64,000 nt of DNA from Prevotella sp. UBA1104 (GCA_002314055.1 DCBP01000096.1:1-64000), one strand, 5' to 3'; shown: positions 44,215 through 53,262, numbered from the stretch's first letter. Translations and numbers: made by a program. The notes: generated by a model not told the origin, from the sequence alone.

Positions 44215-46104
44215 AATCCGGTAGAAGGTGCCTTTAAGTAACCGTGACCTTCCCGATTCGTGGAACGTCGCGGTTATTTTTTCACACAGATACCTTCCTC
44301 CATTTATGAAGAACACCGCCCTCGGCGAGGGCACCGTGTCCGACAGGAAAGAGAAATGGTACTTCTTCTTTCCGTCGATGTTGTATTTAATTCCGCTGTC
44401 CTGTGTATTTCCATTGATGCGAAGAGAATACTCTTCTGCATATACGACAGAAAAATCGTCGCGTACCTCGATGAAGTCCACCACCGGGTGCGGCTGATAC
44501 GGCAGATGATAATACCTGCCGTCCCAAATCCCCATGTAGATGCACGAGAAATAATCCTCCGAACTGTCCTTTTCCCCCTTGGAAATGGCATAGCTCGCCG
44601 TGCCCTGTGCCAGGTCACCGGCATCATAGTCAATGCCGTCATGCCCCCTCGTGTTCTCCGTAACGCCCGACCATGTCGTACTGTCGCCGCCACTGACGGT
44701 GCCGTCCTCCGACATCACCCACCCCGTGTTGTCGCCCATATCACCGCAGTTGAGAAACAGCATGTTACCATACGTGTCGTCAGTGCCCTCAATCCATGCC
44801 GGCACAATCTTAATCTCAATGTCGTCCGAATCCTCACTTACGAACCTCTCCCCGAACTGGTTTACCGGAAGCAGTCTGTTATAATACTTGTACATCTTGC
44901 TTTCGCCGATTTTCTTGTAAAACACCGACTTGTAACAGTACATCACGAAATACGTACTGTTCTCCTTGCAAAAGAAAAGCTTGTTTCCCTTGGATCCGCG
45001 CATATAACCGCGAGTGAAGCCCTCTCCGCTGTGTCCGGGTCCGGATATAGTCTGCACCCCCGAAATCTGAAGCCCCTTCGCTTCCGATAGAAGTTCCTCC
45101 ATGGTATTGAAGACAACCGCCTTCTTTTTGTTCGCCCGTATGAACCAGTCGCACGACGAATACGCCCATAGAAGCGAGCCATTGTCGGCATACTTCAGAT
45201 TAGAGCTGCCGAAATACTTTGAATCATCCTCCCTCGAAACCTCGGCAGTATAAGAATCCACCACCCTGTCAAGTTTTACGCTCTCCACCTTTTCAAGAGC
45301 CGTCCGGGTAAAGGAGAAAGAAACCGTCCTGTTCTTGTGGTTGATGTCGAACTCCCCCGAAAGGAAATATTCCAACTGCTCGAAAAACTCCGTCAGCGAC
45401 CAGTGCGGAAGAGCGATGGCAAAGTTCCACGCCTCCCATGACGGCGGCAGAGTGTTGCAGATGACAAGATCCTTCATCCTCGACACGGTAAGTTGCGAGA
45501 AATCCCCCGTGTACCCCGTGACCTCACAAATCTTGTCAAGGATATAAAGAAGATACGGCTGGAACGTCAGCGAACTCCTTCCCTGCGTAAACTCCTTGTA
45601 CTTGCCGCTTTCCGCATCCACGGAAACCACATTGTGCAACTCTCCGTAAGAATTGTTAGCCCACGGCAGCGGCACCCAGTTGTTGTAAGGATACGGACGA
45701 AATGCATCCTCCGGGTCATAATGACTTGGCGACCTGTCCTCCGGATATCCGAGAAAAAGCTCGTTAAGATAGATGTCGTCAAAGGTAGAATCAAAGTTCT
45801 GTGCGCTCTTGCCCTCAAGAAACTGCGTCTTCACCTCCGTGTCGGAAATCTCCGTAATCGTGATGCATCCCGACTTGTAGAAGTCCCCGTCCCGTATGTC
45901 GCAGTCAAAGACGACATTTGACTTCTCCACGTCAGCGCGGTGGATGTGCCCGAAAATCTCGATGTTTTTGGCGCATCCCTTCAATGGAAACGTAATGGTC
46001 AGCGTATAAGAATCGCTGCCCGTAAACAGACGATTTTCAAATATAAAGTCAAACGACGTGTTCTTCTTCAAAAAAGCTTGCTTGCCGTTGATGATAATCT
46101 GCAT
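44206..46104 (-). CDS. Phage tail-tip or baseplate-like protein
   Basis: A 632-residue protein directly downstream of the tape measure (3-nt gap), the place of distal tail or tail-tip genes. It starts MQIIINGKQAFLKKNTSFDF, then has many beta-rich stretches (DSYTLTITFPLKG, VVFDCDIRDGDFYKSGCITITEI) similar to the ring-forming beta-sandwich of distal tail proteins, and an Asp/Gly-rich central part. I do not recognise a catalytic domain. Phage origin rests on position and style rather than on a clear motif. Confidence 0.75.
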   Translation of the reverse strand: MQIIINGKQAFLKKNTSFDFIFENRLFTGSDSYTLTITFPLKGCAKNIEIFGHIHRADVEKSNVVFDCDIRDGDFYKSGCITITEISDTEVKTQFLEGKSAQNFDSTFDDIYLNELFLGYPEDRSPSHYDPEDAFRPYPYNNWVPLPWANNSYGELHNVVSVDAESGKYKEFTQGRSSLTFQPYLLYILDKICEVTGYTGDFSQLTVSRMKDLVICNTLPPSWEAWNFAIALPHWSLTEFFEQLEYFLSGEFDINHKNRTVSFSFTRTALEKVESVKLDRVVDSYTAEVSREDDSKYFGSSNLKYADNGSLLWAYSSCDWFIRANKKKAVVFNTMEELLSEAKGLQISGVQTISGPGHSGEGFTRGYMRGSKGNKLFFCKENSTYFVMYCYKSVFYKKIGESKMYKYYNRLLPVNQFGERFVSEDSDDIEIKIVPAWIEGTDDTYGNMLFLNCGDMGDNTGWVMSEDGTVSGGDSTTWSGVTENTRGHDGIDYDAGDLAQGTASYAISKGEKDSSEDYFSCIYMGIWDGRYYHLPYQPHPVVDFIEVRDDFSVVYAEEYSLRINGNTQDSGIKYNIDGKKKYHFSFLSDTVPSPRAVFFINGGRYLCEKITATFHESGRSRLLKGTFYRILE

Positions 46105-46107
46105 GAT

Positions 46108-49100
46108 TTATTTCCTCCTTGATTTAGGTGTTTTGTTTCTGATAAGCGTGTTGTATTCATCCTGTGCCTGTTTGATGCCCGTGTCTCCGGTGACCGTGTT
46201 TACCGTGACAAACGGCTCATTGAGCCTGTCCTTTAATGCGGACATGGTTTCAGTGTATTCACTCATTATTTTCGTGCTTTGTACAATAGCCGCCGTAGCC
46301 AGTCCGTCCGACTGCTGCTGCACGATGACCGGCTGACTTTGTGCTTTATTCTGATTATATACATTAGGCGCAATAGACCGGCTGACATCATCGGCTCGTA
46401 AGGATCCGATGGTGTTGGTCCGCTGCGCATAGTCCAGAGCGTTGATGATAGGTCGAGCCACAGGAGAAGCAAGCATCTCCTGCGAAGCCACCCATTCTCC
46501 GGCATGAACGATGCCGACTTCTTCATCAACCCTACCCGAAGGAGTAAAACCACCGCGCATATACCCCTGGCTTTCCGAAGCCTGTTGTTGCTTCTTTATA
46601 GCCGCAATCTGGATGGCACCTGCAGCGATAGCCATCGCCGCGGCAATAGGAGCAAGAATATAACCCACCATAGGGATGGCGGCAGCGGATCCGTAAGCCG
46701 ACAGTGCATTCTGTGCCGTCTGCGCCACGGCTTGCAATACCTGCATCGTGAACATCTTCTTGTTCGCCTCGTTCTTTTTCTTGGCGAGTTCCTTCTGCTT
46801 CTGCTCCTCCAGCTTCTTCACCTTGTAGTTGTTGCCCTCCGCCTGACTAATCTCCTTGTCATACCGCTTCTCGATGGCGGCAGTCTGAATCTCCAGTTCC
46901 GCCTGAATGAGCGACGTCATGCCGGAGAAAATCGACGACATCCCCGAAGTCAGCGTATCGAAAGACCCCGTTACCGCCTGTCCCCAGTCAGACTTCAGCC
47001 ATTCCGTAACATCCTCCGCCATACCCTGTAGAACATTCCTGTTTTCATCCTTGTACTCCTGTCCGTACTTCTTTGCGAGAGCCACCTTTGCTTTTTGGTA
47101 AGCCTTCTCGATGCGCAGCTTTTCCTCCGCATCATCGCCTGCAGCCTTTATTTCGTTGCGGTAGACCTCGTCAAGCGCATTACTCTCCTTAGTGTACTTC
47201 TCCTTTTTCTCCCCCTTGTTGTCGCCGAAAAAATCCTCCTTGATTTTTGCGAGTTCCTTCTGGTGCTTCTTCTCGTTTTCCTCCGTCTCCTTTATGCGCT
47301 TCTTCTGGTTCTCGACAAGCTTGTCCTGATAAGTCTTGTCCGCGGCGAGCTGCTCTTTAGACCCTTTCGTGTAGACCTTGGTCAAACGTCGTAGATGCTC
47401 CAGCTCCATGAGTTCGAGCGCATCGTCATACGTTTTCTGGTCCACCTTGCCGTCGATGAACCTCTGCTTCTCGGTTGCAACAAGTTCATTGTAATAGTCA
47501 TTCTCCTCTTTAGCCGACTGTGTATTTTTGTCGTCCACCAACTTTTTCTTGGCTTCATAGAAAGCCGCCTCCGCTTCCATTTTCTGCTCCGTCGTAGCCT
47601 TGCCGTTCGCCATGACCTTCTCGTTATACTCAATGTCGATTTCAGTCATGCGGTTCGTGTACTCCTCATAGTCCTTCTCCCCCTTGGCATAGGCAATGCG
47701 GTTAAGAGCCTGTTCCCGTGTCCGCCAGTCCTTTTCAGACTTTAAGGCGTCATTGTTTCCTTTGTCGGTTTTTGTAGGTGATGTAGGTGTAGTAGGTTGG
47801 GTAGGTTTTTCTTCTTCCTCGCTTGTCTTTTTCGTTTCCTCCGCCGCATCCTTGGCGATGTCCTTGCCGTATATACCTGTAATGACCGCCTCGCGCTTGT
47901 CAAGCTCCTCAATCTTTTTGTCAATGTCCTTCGTGCCGTTCCTTATACGAGTGTTCAGCGCCGTATTCTGAGCCGAAGCCGCCATGCCGCCGAGCCTGTC
48001 GCCCGTCACGACCCTGTGCTTGTCCTCGTATTCAAGTTTGTTCTTCCTCTCCTGCTTCTCGATGACGAGGTCCGCACGCTGCTTGCCGATTTCCTTCAGT
48101 TTGTCCTTGGCGCCCTCAATTTCATACTTCCGGGTCAAAGACTTTAGATAATCGTCAAGAGCCTTCTTGTTCTCCTTGTACTTGCCTGTCGTGTCGTCAA
48201 GCTGCGCATTGTAATTGGGAATAATCCTGTTCAGCGCATCAATCGCCGTGTGGCGATCCTTTAATGACTGAGTTTCATCACGCGCCACGGCAAGAAGAGC
48301 ATTTATCTTGTTCTTCTCCTCGACAATTCCCTCTTGCCCACGCTTGCGTATTTTCTGCAAGTCCTTTTCAGACTGCGACACCTCCGTCATGCGCTTGTAC
48401 AACTTGTACAATCCCGTACCCAATAGAATCACCGCCGCAAGAATGGCGCCGTACCCCGAAGCCAGCTGCGCCCCCTGTTTTTTGAGGTCCGACATCAGCC
48501 AGGACTGCCGCACCCAGTTGCCCTGGAGCTTGGCAAGTCCCATTTGAAGAAGAAGATGAGCCGCATGCAGCGTCCCGACCACAGTCTTGTAAGCCATTGT
48601 TGCCGTTTTGCAGATAACGAGCCACGCATAATGCGCCTTGAACGCTATATTGCTTGCATTCACCGCAATTTTGTACGCAACAAAAGCCGCAGTAAGGGAA
48701 GCAAGGGTAAAGGCATTCTCCTTGATGAACGTTATAGACGTGCTCATAAATTTGAGTAATAAAGTAGTCGAAGAAATGACATGCGCCATGACAGGCTGCA
48801 GCTGCTGCCCGAGCGCCACCGCCATTTCAGTAACACCTTTTCTTGCCTTGTCAAGTCCGGCTTGCACCGTCGTGTTCTGAACATTGAACTCGTTGGTAAC
48901 GGAAGTACCTTCAGCAAAAGCTTTGTTCGCCTCCTCCTGTTCCCACCGCACCATGTCAAGGTTTCCGGCAAGCGCGGAAATCACCTGTGCCGCACGTGCC
49001 CCGTTTTCCCCCATATCCTTGAATACAGGCGCCAACACGTCAATGTTGCCCAGTTCATGGAGCCTGTCGAGCAACATAAGAAGACCCTCGTTAGTACTTT

Positions 49101-50202
49101 TCTTTAGAGTCTCGTTAAACTCCTTCGCATTAAGTCCTGTAGCCTTGATAATTTTGTCATTCTCCTTGAACATGTCCATAATGACCTTTGAAACGGCAGT
49201 CGCCGACATCTCCACCGCCTGACCCTGGCTATCCAACACGGCTGCAAAACCCATGATTTCGGGAATCGTCATTTTCGCCTGTGCCCCCACGCCAGCCATA
49301 CGCTGCGCAAAGTTTGCAAGATACGGAGCCGATGCCGTGCAGTTCTGCGACAACTCATTAATTACCGAACCCACGGCAAGAAGAGCCTTTTCCGTTCCCA
49401 TGCGCTCCTCGTCACCGAAGATGCTTGTCAGTTTGGAAAGAGTAAGCGTCGCCCCTTCACCCAAATCGTCGAGAGCAACATTGATTTGGTCAGCAGCACG
49501 TACAAAACCGAGCACATCCTCCTGTGAAGTTTTGCCGAGTCTTCCGGCTTCCTGTGCAAGTTTGTTCAAATCCTCCCGAGCCGTTCGTGTATCAATCTTC
49601 TTGAACTCCTCGTTCAGTTCCGCAACCCCCGAAGCCGAAAGTCCCGTAAACTTGCGTACATTCGCCATCTCCTGGTCCATATCCGCAAAAGCGTTCACCG
49701 CCGAGCGCCCCGCCATGACAAGACCTGTAACGGCAGCCGCCATTCCGGCGATAGCCGTCTGCCAATCGTTCAGCTTGCGGTTCATGCGTTCCCACAGACT
49801 TTCATTCTCCCGAAGTTCCGAGTTAACTTTTGCTATCTCCGCCTTTACACGCTTGATAGCCTCACATTGGCGGTTCCACTCCTCGCTACCACGCTCCAAT
49901 CCGTTAAGACTGCGCTTTAACTGGGATAGAGTGCGGTTTAACTCCTTGGGAGAAGCTTGGTCCAACCTCGCCAAAACATTTTCCACTCCTTTACTTGCAC
50001 TCTCAATTTGAGAAATCTGCCTGTTCGTTTCCTTCAACTCCTTCTTCAAGCGAGTCAGTTGCGACTTGTTTCCTGCCGCAGCCGCCTTCTCGATAGCCTT
50101 TTCAAGATTGGAAGCTTGCGATTTGAGCTTGGCAAGCATATCCTCCGCCTGTTTACCGTTTACAGTAAGGGTAACCGTTGCGTTAGCATTAATAGATGAC
50201 AT
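46108..50202 (-). CDS. Tail tape measure protein
   Basis: Sets phage tail length and passes through the tail at infection. Start placed at 50202 (MSSINANATVTLTVNGKQ); the longer reading adds 18 odd residues. The 1364-residue chain has an N-terminal coiled coil, a TP901-type core (about 150-460: MADFAQRM-like NFAQRMAGVGAQAKMTIPEI, GTSVTNEFNVQNTTVQAGLDKARKGV), hydrophobic helices near 470-610, a Lys/Glu-rich coiled-coil zone (about 630-1100) and an Ala/Gly hydrophobic segment near 1225-1260. A polypeptide of this size predicts a long tail, hence a siphovirus-like particle. Confidence 0.93.
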   Translation of the reverse strand: MSSINANATVTLTVNGKQAEDMLAKLKSQASNLEKAIEKAAAAGNKSQLTRLKKELKETNRQISQIESASKGVENVLARLDQASPKELNRTLSQLKRSLNGLERGSEEWNRQCEAIKRVKAEIAKVNSELRENESLWERMNRKLNDWQTAIAGMAAAVTGLVMAGRSAVNAFADMDQEMANVRKFTGLSASGVAELNEEFKKIDTRTAREDLNKLAQEAGRLGKTSQEDVLGFVRAADQINVALDDLGEGATLTLSKLTSIFGDEERMGTEKALLAVGSVINELSQNCTASAPYLANFAQRMAGVGAQAKMTIPEIMGFAAVLDSQGQAVEMSATAVSKVIMDMFKENDKIIKATGLNAKEFNETLKKSTNEGLLMLLDRLHELGNIDVLAPVFKDMGENGARAAQVISALAGNLDMVRWEQEEANKAFAEGTSVTNEFNVQNTTVQAGLDKARKGVTEMAVALGQQLQPVMAHVISSTTLLLKFMSTSITFIKENAFTLASLTAAFVAYKIAVNASNIAFKAHYAWLVICKTATMAYKTVVGTLHAAHLLLQMGLAKLQGNWVRQSWLMSDLKKQGAQLASGYGAILAAVILLGTGLYKLYKRMTEVSQSEKDLQKIRKRGQEGIVEEKNKINALLAVARDETQSLKDRHTAIDALNRIIPNYNAQLDDTTGKYKENKKALDDYLKSLTRKYEIEGAKDKLKEIGKQRADLVIEKQERKNKLEYEDKHRVVTGDRLGGMAASAQNTALNTRIRNGTKDIDKKIEELDKREAVITGIYGKDIAKDAAEETKKTSEEEEKPTQPTTPTSPTKTDKGNNDALKSEKDWRTREQALNRIAYAKGEKDYEEYTNRMTEIDIEYNEKVMANGKATTEQKMEAEAAFYEAKKKLVDDKNTQSAKEENDYYNELVATEKQRFIDGKVDQKTYDDALELMELEHLRRLTKVYTKGSKEQLAADKTYQDKLVENQKKRIKETEENEKKHQKELAKIKEDFFGDNKGEKKEKYTKESNALDEVYRNEIKAAGDDAEEKLRIEKAYQKAKVALAKKYGQEYKDENRNVLQGMAEDVTEWLKSDWGQAVTGSFDTLTSGMSSIFSGMTSLIQAELEIQTAAIEKRYDKEISQAEGNNYKVKKLEEQKQKELAKKKNEANKKMFTMQVLQAVAQTAQNALSAYGSAAAIPMVGYILAPIAAAMAIAAGAIQIAAIKKQQQASESQGYMRGGFTPSGRVDEEVGIVHAGEWVASQEMLASPVARPIINALDYAQRTNTIGSLRADDVSRSIAPNVYNQNKAQSQPVIVQQQSDGLATAAIVQSTKIMSEYTETMSALKDRLNEPFVTVNTVTGDTGIKQAQDEYNTLIRNKTPKSRRK

Positions 50203-50272
50203 AGTCCTTTCGAATTTGAATGTTATACGACAGCAAAAATAGCGACACGGGAACATTCATAAAAAGACGCAA

Positions 50273-50408
50273 AATCAAGACGTTAAGCTCCAAAAAGGGC
50301 ACGAGGATTTAAGAAAATCCGCCATTTTTTAAGACATAAAAAATATAACGTCTTGATTACCAACGAGAAAAGGGATTGTTAAGGGAATTTCCCTTAACCC
50401 GTCTTGAT
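50273..50408. promoter_or_regulatory. Palindrome-rich control region upstream of the tape measure
   Basis: AATCAAGACGTTA at 50273-50285 is exactly complementary to 50346-50358; a third CGTCTTGAT is at 50400-50408. Between them are a GGATTT/AAATCC hairpin followed by six T (about 50305-50330) and a 21-nt near-perfect palindrome, GTTAAGGGAA-T-TTCCCTTAAC, at 50378-50398. This looks like operator and attenuator structure. The stretch 50409-50905 has no gene that I believe; it is G- and A-rich with a repeated CTCCGAGTTTCGG. Confidence 0.6.
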
Positions 50409-50905
50409 AAAGACCCCCCGACCGCCCTGTACTGCCGAACCGCTCCGAGGCTTTCAAGGAAGCGGAATATGTGAACAAGTGTTAATTTTAAGTTTCTCAA
50501 TTACGACAAAATGCCGAAGTTGCGCTAAAAGGCGAAAATTCCGAATAAGGCGAAAAGGAAGAAAAGGCGGATTAGGTTGCGAGGGATGCGAGAGCGACCG
50601 CAAAGTTTCGCAAAGGCATAAGGATGCTCCGAGTTTCGGAATGATGAAAGGGACACTCCGAGTTTCGGGAAGATATATGTTTTCGGATTGGGAGAAATGG
50701 GAGGACTAAGAGAAATGGGCAAAGGTTTCGGAAAAGTAGGGAGTTTTCGGGATGACAAAGGGTATCGGAATGACATATAGGACTGATATGACCAATAGGA
50801 CGAATACGAGAGGGGAAAAGTGAGGGTTTCGTGATGATGCCAAGGACAACAAAGCGACCCACGAGCCGACGGAGGCATCGGGCGGTAATGCGGCAGTGGT
50901 GAGAG

Positions 50906-51871
50906 ATGAAAAGGTGATGCGCCTGTCGGTATTCAGCCGACATGGGGGCGCATCGGCTTTTCATCGGCTTTACTTCACTCTCAATAAAACTTGTTTTACT
51001 GAGGGGGAAGTAATGCTCACCTCTGCCATACCTATTGAATAAGCGAGAGTGCTGGCTGACTTTTAGCAATCTCCGATTGCCATAAGTCAGACGGCTTTCT
51101 CGCATTGACAGACAATAGAAAGCGCAGCTTTACCAGACAAAGGGCGAAGCCTGTGAGGAAATGAAGGCATTGCCTTATTGCAGAGAGTGTGAAGGCGCAG
51201 CCTTGCAAAAAGCGAATGGATGTGGAGAGAAATGCAATGAAGTGGGAATGTAGGGTTTCGGCTTGGCGCGAAGAGCCAAGGCGGAACCCGTAATGGGAAC
51301 GTAATGGAATGTAGCGCAACGTCCTTTCGCAACTCTGAAAGGTGAAGGGTGTGCAACACTGTTCACCTTTTAATAAAGACAGACATCGAAGATGTAGGAA
51401 ATGAAATTGACGCTTGCGTGTTGATGATTGACGTGTAGGTCAGACAAGCACGCTGAAAGCGTTGCTTGGCTGGGCGGAGCGTCAATCATCAGCGGAGGTG
51501 GTGCATTGTTCGGTGGCGAGGACCGGCGCAGCCGTGAAAGCGTGGGGCGTGGAATGAAGTGGAGGTGCTTCGGGCTGACGTGAAGGAAAGTGTGTGTTGC
51601 TTACCCCGTGCCGTAACTCGTGTGCCTGCACTTTCTCTGAAAGACGCAGCGGACTTGTCGACGCTCGCGGCGATGTGTCCGCTGCCCTTCCAGAGAAAAG
51701 AGTTGCGGCACGGATTAAGGGAAGTGGCATACTCTTTCCGCAACAGAAGAACGAAGAGCCGGAACGCAATGGAACGCCCCACGGTTTTCTTAGCCACAGC
51801 GTGGCTTGTACTCGCTATGAACAATGCACCGCCGGAGCCGTTGGCTGAAGGCTTTAGCCTTTTATTCTCTT
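50906..51871 (+). ncRNA. Large structured non-coding RNA candidate
   Basis: No reading frame here looks like protein, yet almost every base belongs to a strong helix. Five-prime chain: 50906-50929 with 50937-50964 (7+8+6 bp); 50971-50990 with 50993-51012; 51043-51062 with 51084-51103 around a 6-bp apical hairpin; triloop hairpins at 51119-51131, 51164-51176 and 51192-51204; 51253-51267 with 51275-51289; 51338-51346 with 51362-51370; and 51422-51433 with 51480-51491. The three-prime domain is closed by 51497-51511 with 51819-51833 (15 bp) and nests 51541-51550/51774-51783, 51569-51576/51757-51764, 51585-51596/51728-51739, 51606-51619/51700-51713, 51632-51639/51691-51698 and 51646-51654/51677-51685. 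Wobble pairs favour the plus strand five to one. The 5' end and promoter are not located. Confidence 0.7.
51848..51871 (+). terminator. Terminator-like 3' end of the structured RNA
   Basis: AAGGC-TTTA-GCCTT followed by TTTATTCTCTT lies 14 nt after the domain-closing helix. The stem is short, but the position fits the 3' end of a plus-strand RNA. It overlaps the stop codon of the converging spanin-like gene. Confidence 0.55.
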
Positions 51872-52482
51872 CGGGCGTGGGAGCGCCGAAGTACAATAAG
51901 AATAATACCTATTATAAATAGGATGATGAAAGTGAGCTTTGTGGATGACGAAAGGAAAGGCTTGCTTTCCTTTTGTGTATTTTGCGCCTTTGCGTATGAG
52001 GACTGCATCGCCTTGGCGAGGCTGTCCGCTTCCTGCTGGTACATGGAGGACTTTTCCTCGACCTTCCGGGAGAGGTGAAGTCCGTAGACGGTTACTTTGG
52101 ACGGCTGCGCCGTGGAAAATGAAGAAGACTTTGTCTTGGTGTTCTTATGGGGCTTGCCCGTAGAGGGAGAAACGTCAGGGAGTGGCGCAGAGGTATCGGA
52201 GTGCTCACTGGTGTTTCGGGTGGGTGGGAAGTATAGAGCGCAGCTGTCGAAGGAAAGGGCGGTGAGGCGCCTTAAAGAGCTGGATGAAAGATTCTCGGCG
52301 GATTGCCATTGGGCTTGCACAACGGCGTTCCGACCGCTTTCATCATTCTGTGTTTTCCGCACTGTCTTGCATCCTGCAAGGCAAATTACGGAAAAAATAA
52401 AGCCCCACCCCCAGACCCCTCCCCAAAGGGAGGGGAGTGATATGCTTGAGAACTTGTGTTTTAGAAATGGGATGATATTCAT
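51862..52482 (-). CDS. Candidate unimolecular spanin (lipoprotein with C-terminal membrane helix)
   Basis: The 206-residue protein has a lipoprotein signal ending CLAGCKTV (Cys near 38), a periplasmic Ser/Thr/Pro-rich and partly helical middle (VYGLHLSRKVEEKSSMYQQEADSLAKAMQSS, near 133-163) and one C-terminal helix (LTFIILFIIGIILIVLRRS, near 180-198) with a basic end. An outer-membrane lipid anchor plus an inner-membrane helix is the u-spanin design, which fuses the two membranes in the last step of lysis. It follows holin and endolysin on the same strand. Part of its signal region is encoded by an inserted palindromic repeat. Function is inferred. Confidence 0.65.
   Translation of the reverse strand: MNIIPFLKHKFSSISLPSLWGGVWGWGFIFSVICLAGCKTVRKTQNDESGRNAVVQAQWQSAENLSSSSLRRLTALSFDSCALYFPPTRNTSEHSDTSAPLPDVSPSTGKPHKNTKTKSSSFSTAQPSKVTVYGLHLSRKVEEKSSMYQQEADSLAKAMQSSYAKAQNTQKESKPFLSSSTKLTFIILFIIGIILIVLRRSHARRE
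52402..52447. repeat. GC-rich palindromic repeat, copy 1
   Basis: A 46-bp unit starting GCCCCACCCCC, with the perfect stem CCCCTCCC-CAAA-GGGAGGGG and ending ATATGCTT. It is inside the 5' part of the spanin-like gene and read as SLPSLWGGVWGWGFI. A second copy lies at 55578. Confidence 0.85.
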
Positions 52483-52515
52483 ATTCAGGGATGATTTAGT
52501 TGTGAGAGTATTCTT

Positions 52516-52926
52516 TCAGATGTTTGCATATTCTTTTGTGGCATCGAAGGATGGGCAGGCTTTCGGGGCGAAGTCGCGATGACTGCGGATGCTTGCATGT
52601 GGAAACTGCTCTTTTAGCTCTTTGAGAAGAGATAAAAGTGCAGCCTTCTGTGCTGACGTGCGAGTGTCCTTCGGACTCTTGCCGTCAGTTGCGAGACCAC
52701 CTATGTAGCATACTCCGATGCTATTGGTGTTGTGCCCCTGGCAGTGCGCTCCAACCGCTCCGATTGGGCGCCCAGTGTGTATGCTGCCGTCAAGGTAGAC
52801 AACGTAATGGTAGCCGATGGAGGCGAATCCGCGTTGTCGGTGCCAACGGTCGATGTCGGCGACAGTGAAAGACTTGCCTTCGGGAGTTGCGGAGCAATGG
52901 ACGATGATTGTGGTGATCTTTCTCAT
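52516..52926 (-). CDS. N-acetylmuramoyl-L-alanine amidase (phage endolysin)
   Basis: Start at 52926 (MRKITTIIVHCSATPEG), overlapping the holin stop by four bases (ATGA). The 136-residue amidase_2 domain is T7-lysozyme-like: zinc ligands are His in IIVHCSAT, His in IRSHRDFAP and Cys in KACPSFD; GYHYVVYLDGSIHTGRP and NTNSIGVCYIGG are the usual core strands. It has no signal peptide, so it depends on the holin for export. It cleaves the peptide from muramic acid in peptidoglycan. Confidence 0.94.
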   Translation of the reverse strand: MRKITTIIVHCSATPEGKSFTVADIDRWHRQRGFASIGYHYVVYLDGSIHTGRPIGAVGAHCQGHNTNSIGVCYIGGLATDGKSPKDTRTSAQKAALLSLLKELKEQFPHASIRSHRDFAPKACPSFDATKEYANI

Positions 52927-53174
52927 TTCTTCTCCTCCTCTTTCAGTTTGTTGTCGAGATAGGATCTGAGTTCGGAGTACTTGCTTTGTATGTAGATGGT
53001 AACCCCGAAGATGGATCCGGCATAGATAAGGCACTCGGCGAAAATGCCGAGGACCGACTCGTGGATTTGACCGGTGGGCGGTACTACGAACCCTGCGACG
53101 GCAAGGAGAAATCCGCCAATCAGCATAGCGATTGCAGAAGTAATCTGGATGTTTTCTTTAGTTTCTTTAGTCAT
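52923..53174 (-). CDS. Holin-like protein
   Basis: An 83-residue protein with two membrane helices (about 10-32, ITSAIAMLIGGFLLAVAGFVV, and 44-64, VLGIFAECLIYAGSIFGVTIY) and a strongly charged C-terminal tail (LDNKLKEEEKK). This is the class II holin layout. It directly precedes and overlaps the endolysin gene, which supports the role of timed membrane permeabilisation. Confidence 0.82.
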   Translation of the reverse strand: MTKETKENIQITSAIAMLIGGFLLAVAGFVVPPTGQIHESVLGIFAECLIYAGSIFGVTIYIQSKYSELRSYLDNKLKEEEKK

Positions 53175-53262
53175 GATGATAAGAATTAGTTGATTGAATA
53201 AACAGAAGAAAGTTGCTTGTCTTTTGCCATTCAGAGAATAAGAGTTACTTTTGTGTCATGTT

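Noticed and set aside
46108..50202. Plus-strand ORF 49253-50011 (252 residues) opposite the tape measure
   Set aside because: Ala/Ser/Arg-rich antisense shadow; the minus-strand frame is a clear tape measure protein.
50404..50878. Short ORFs on both strands upstream of the structured RNA
   Set aside because: Rich in Arg, Ser and Phe from the G- and A-rich repeats, with no domain, promoter or neighbour support.
51032..51366. Overlapping minus-strand ORFs rich in His, Leu, Ser and Pro
   Set aside because: Composition is not protein-like, they overlap one another in several frames, and every strong helix of the structured RNA runs through them. Treated as chance frames.
51489..51921. ORFs on both strands across the nested RNA domain
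   Set aside because: They are explained by open frames in a GC-rich structured sequence; neither has a recognisable protein pattern.
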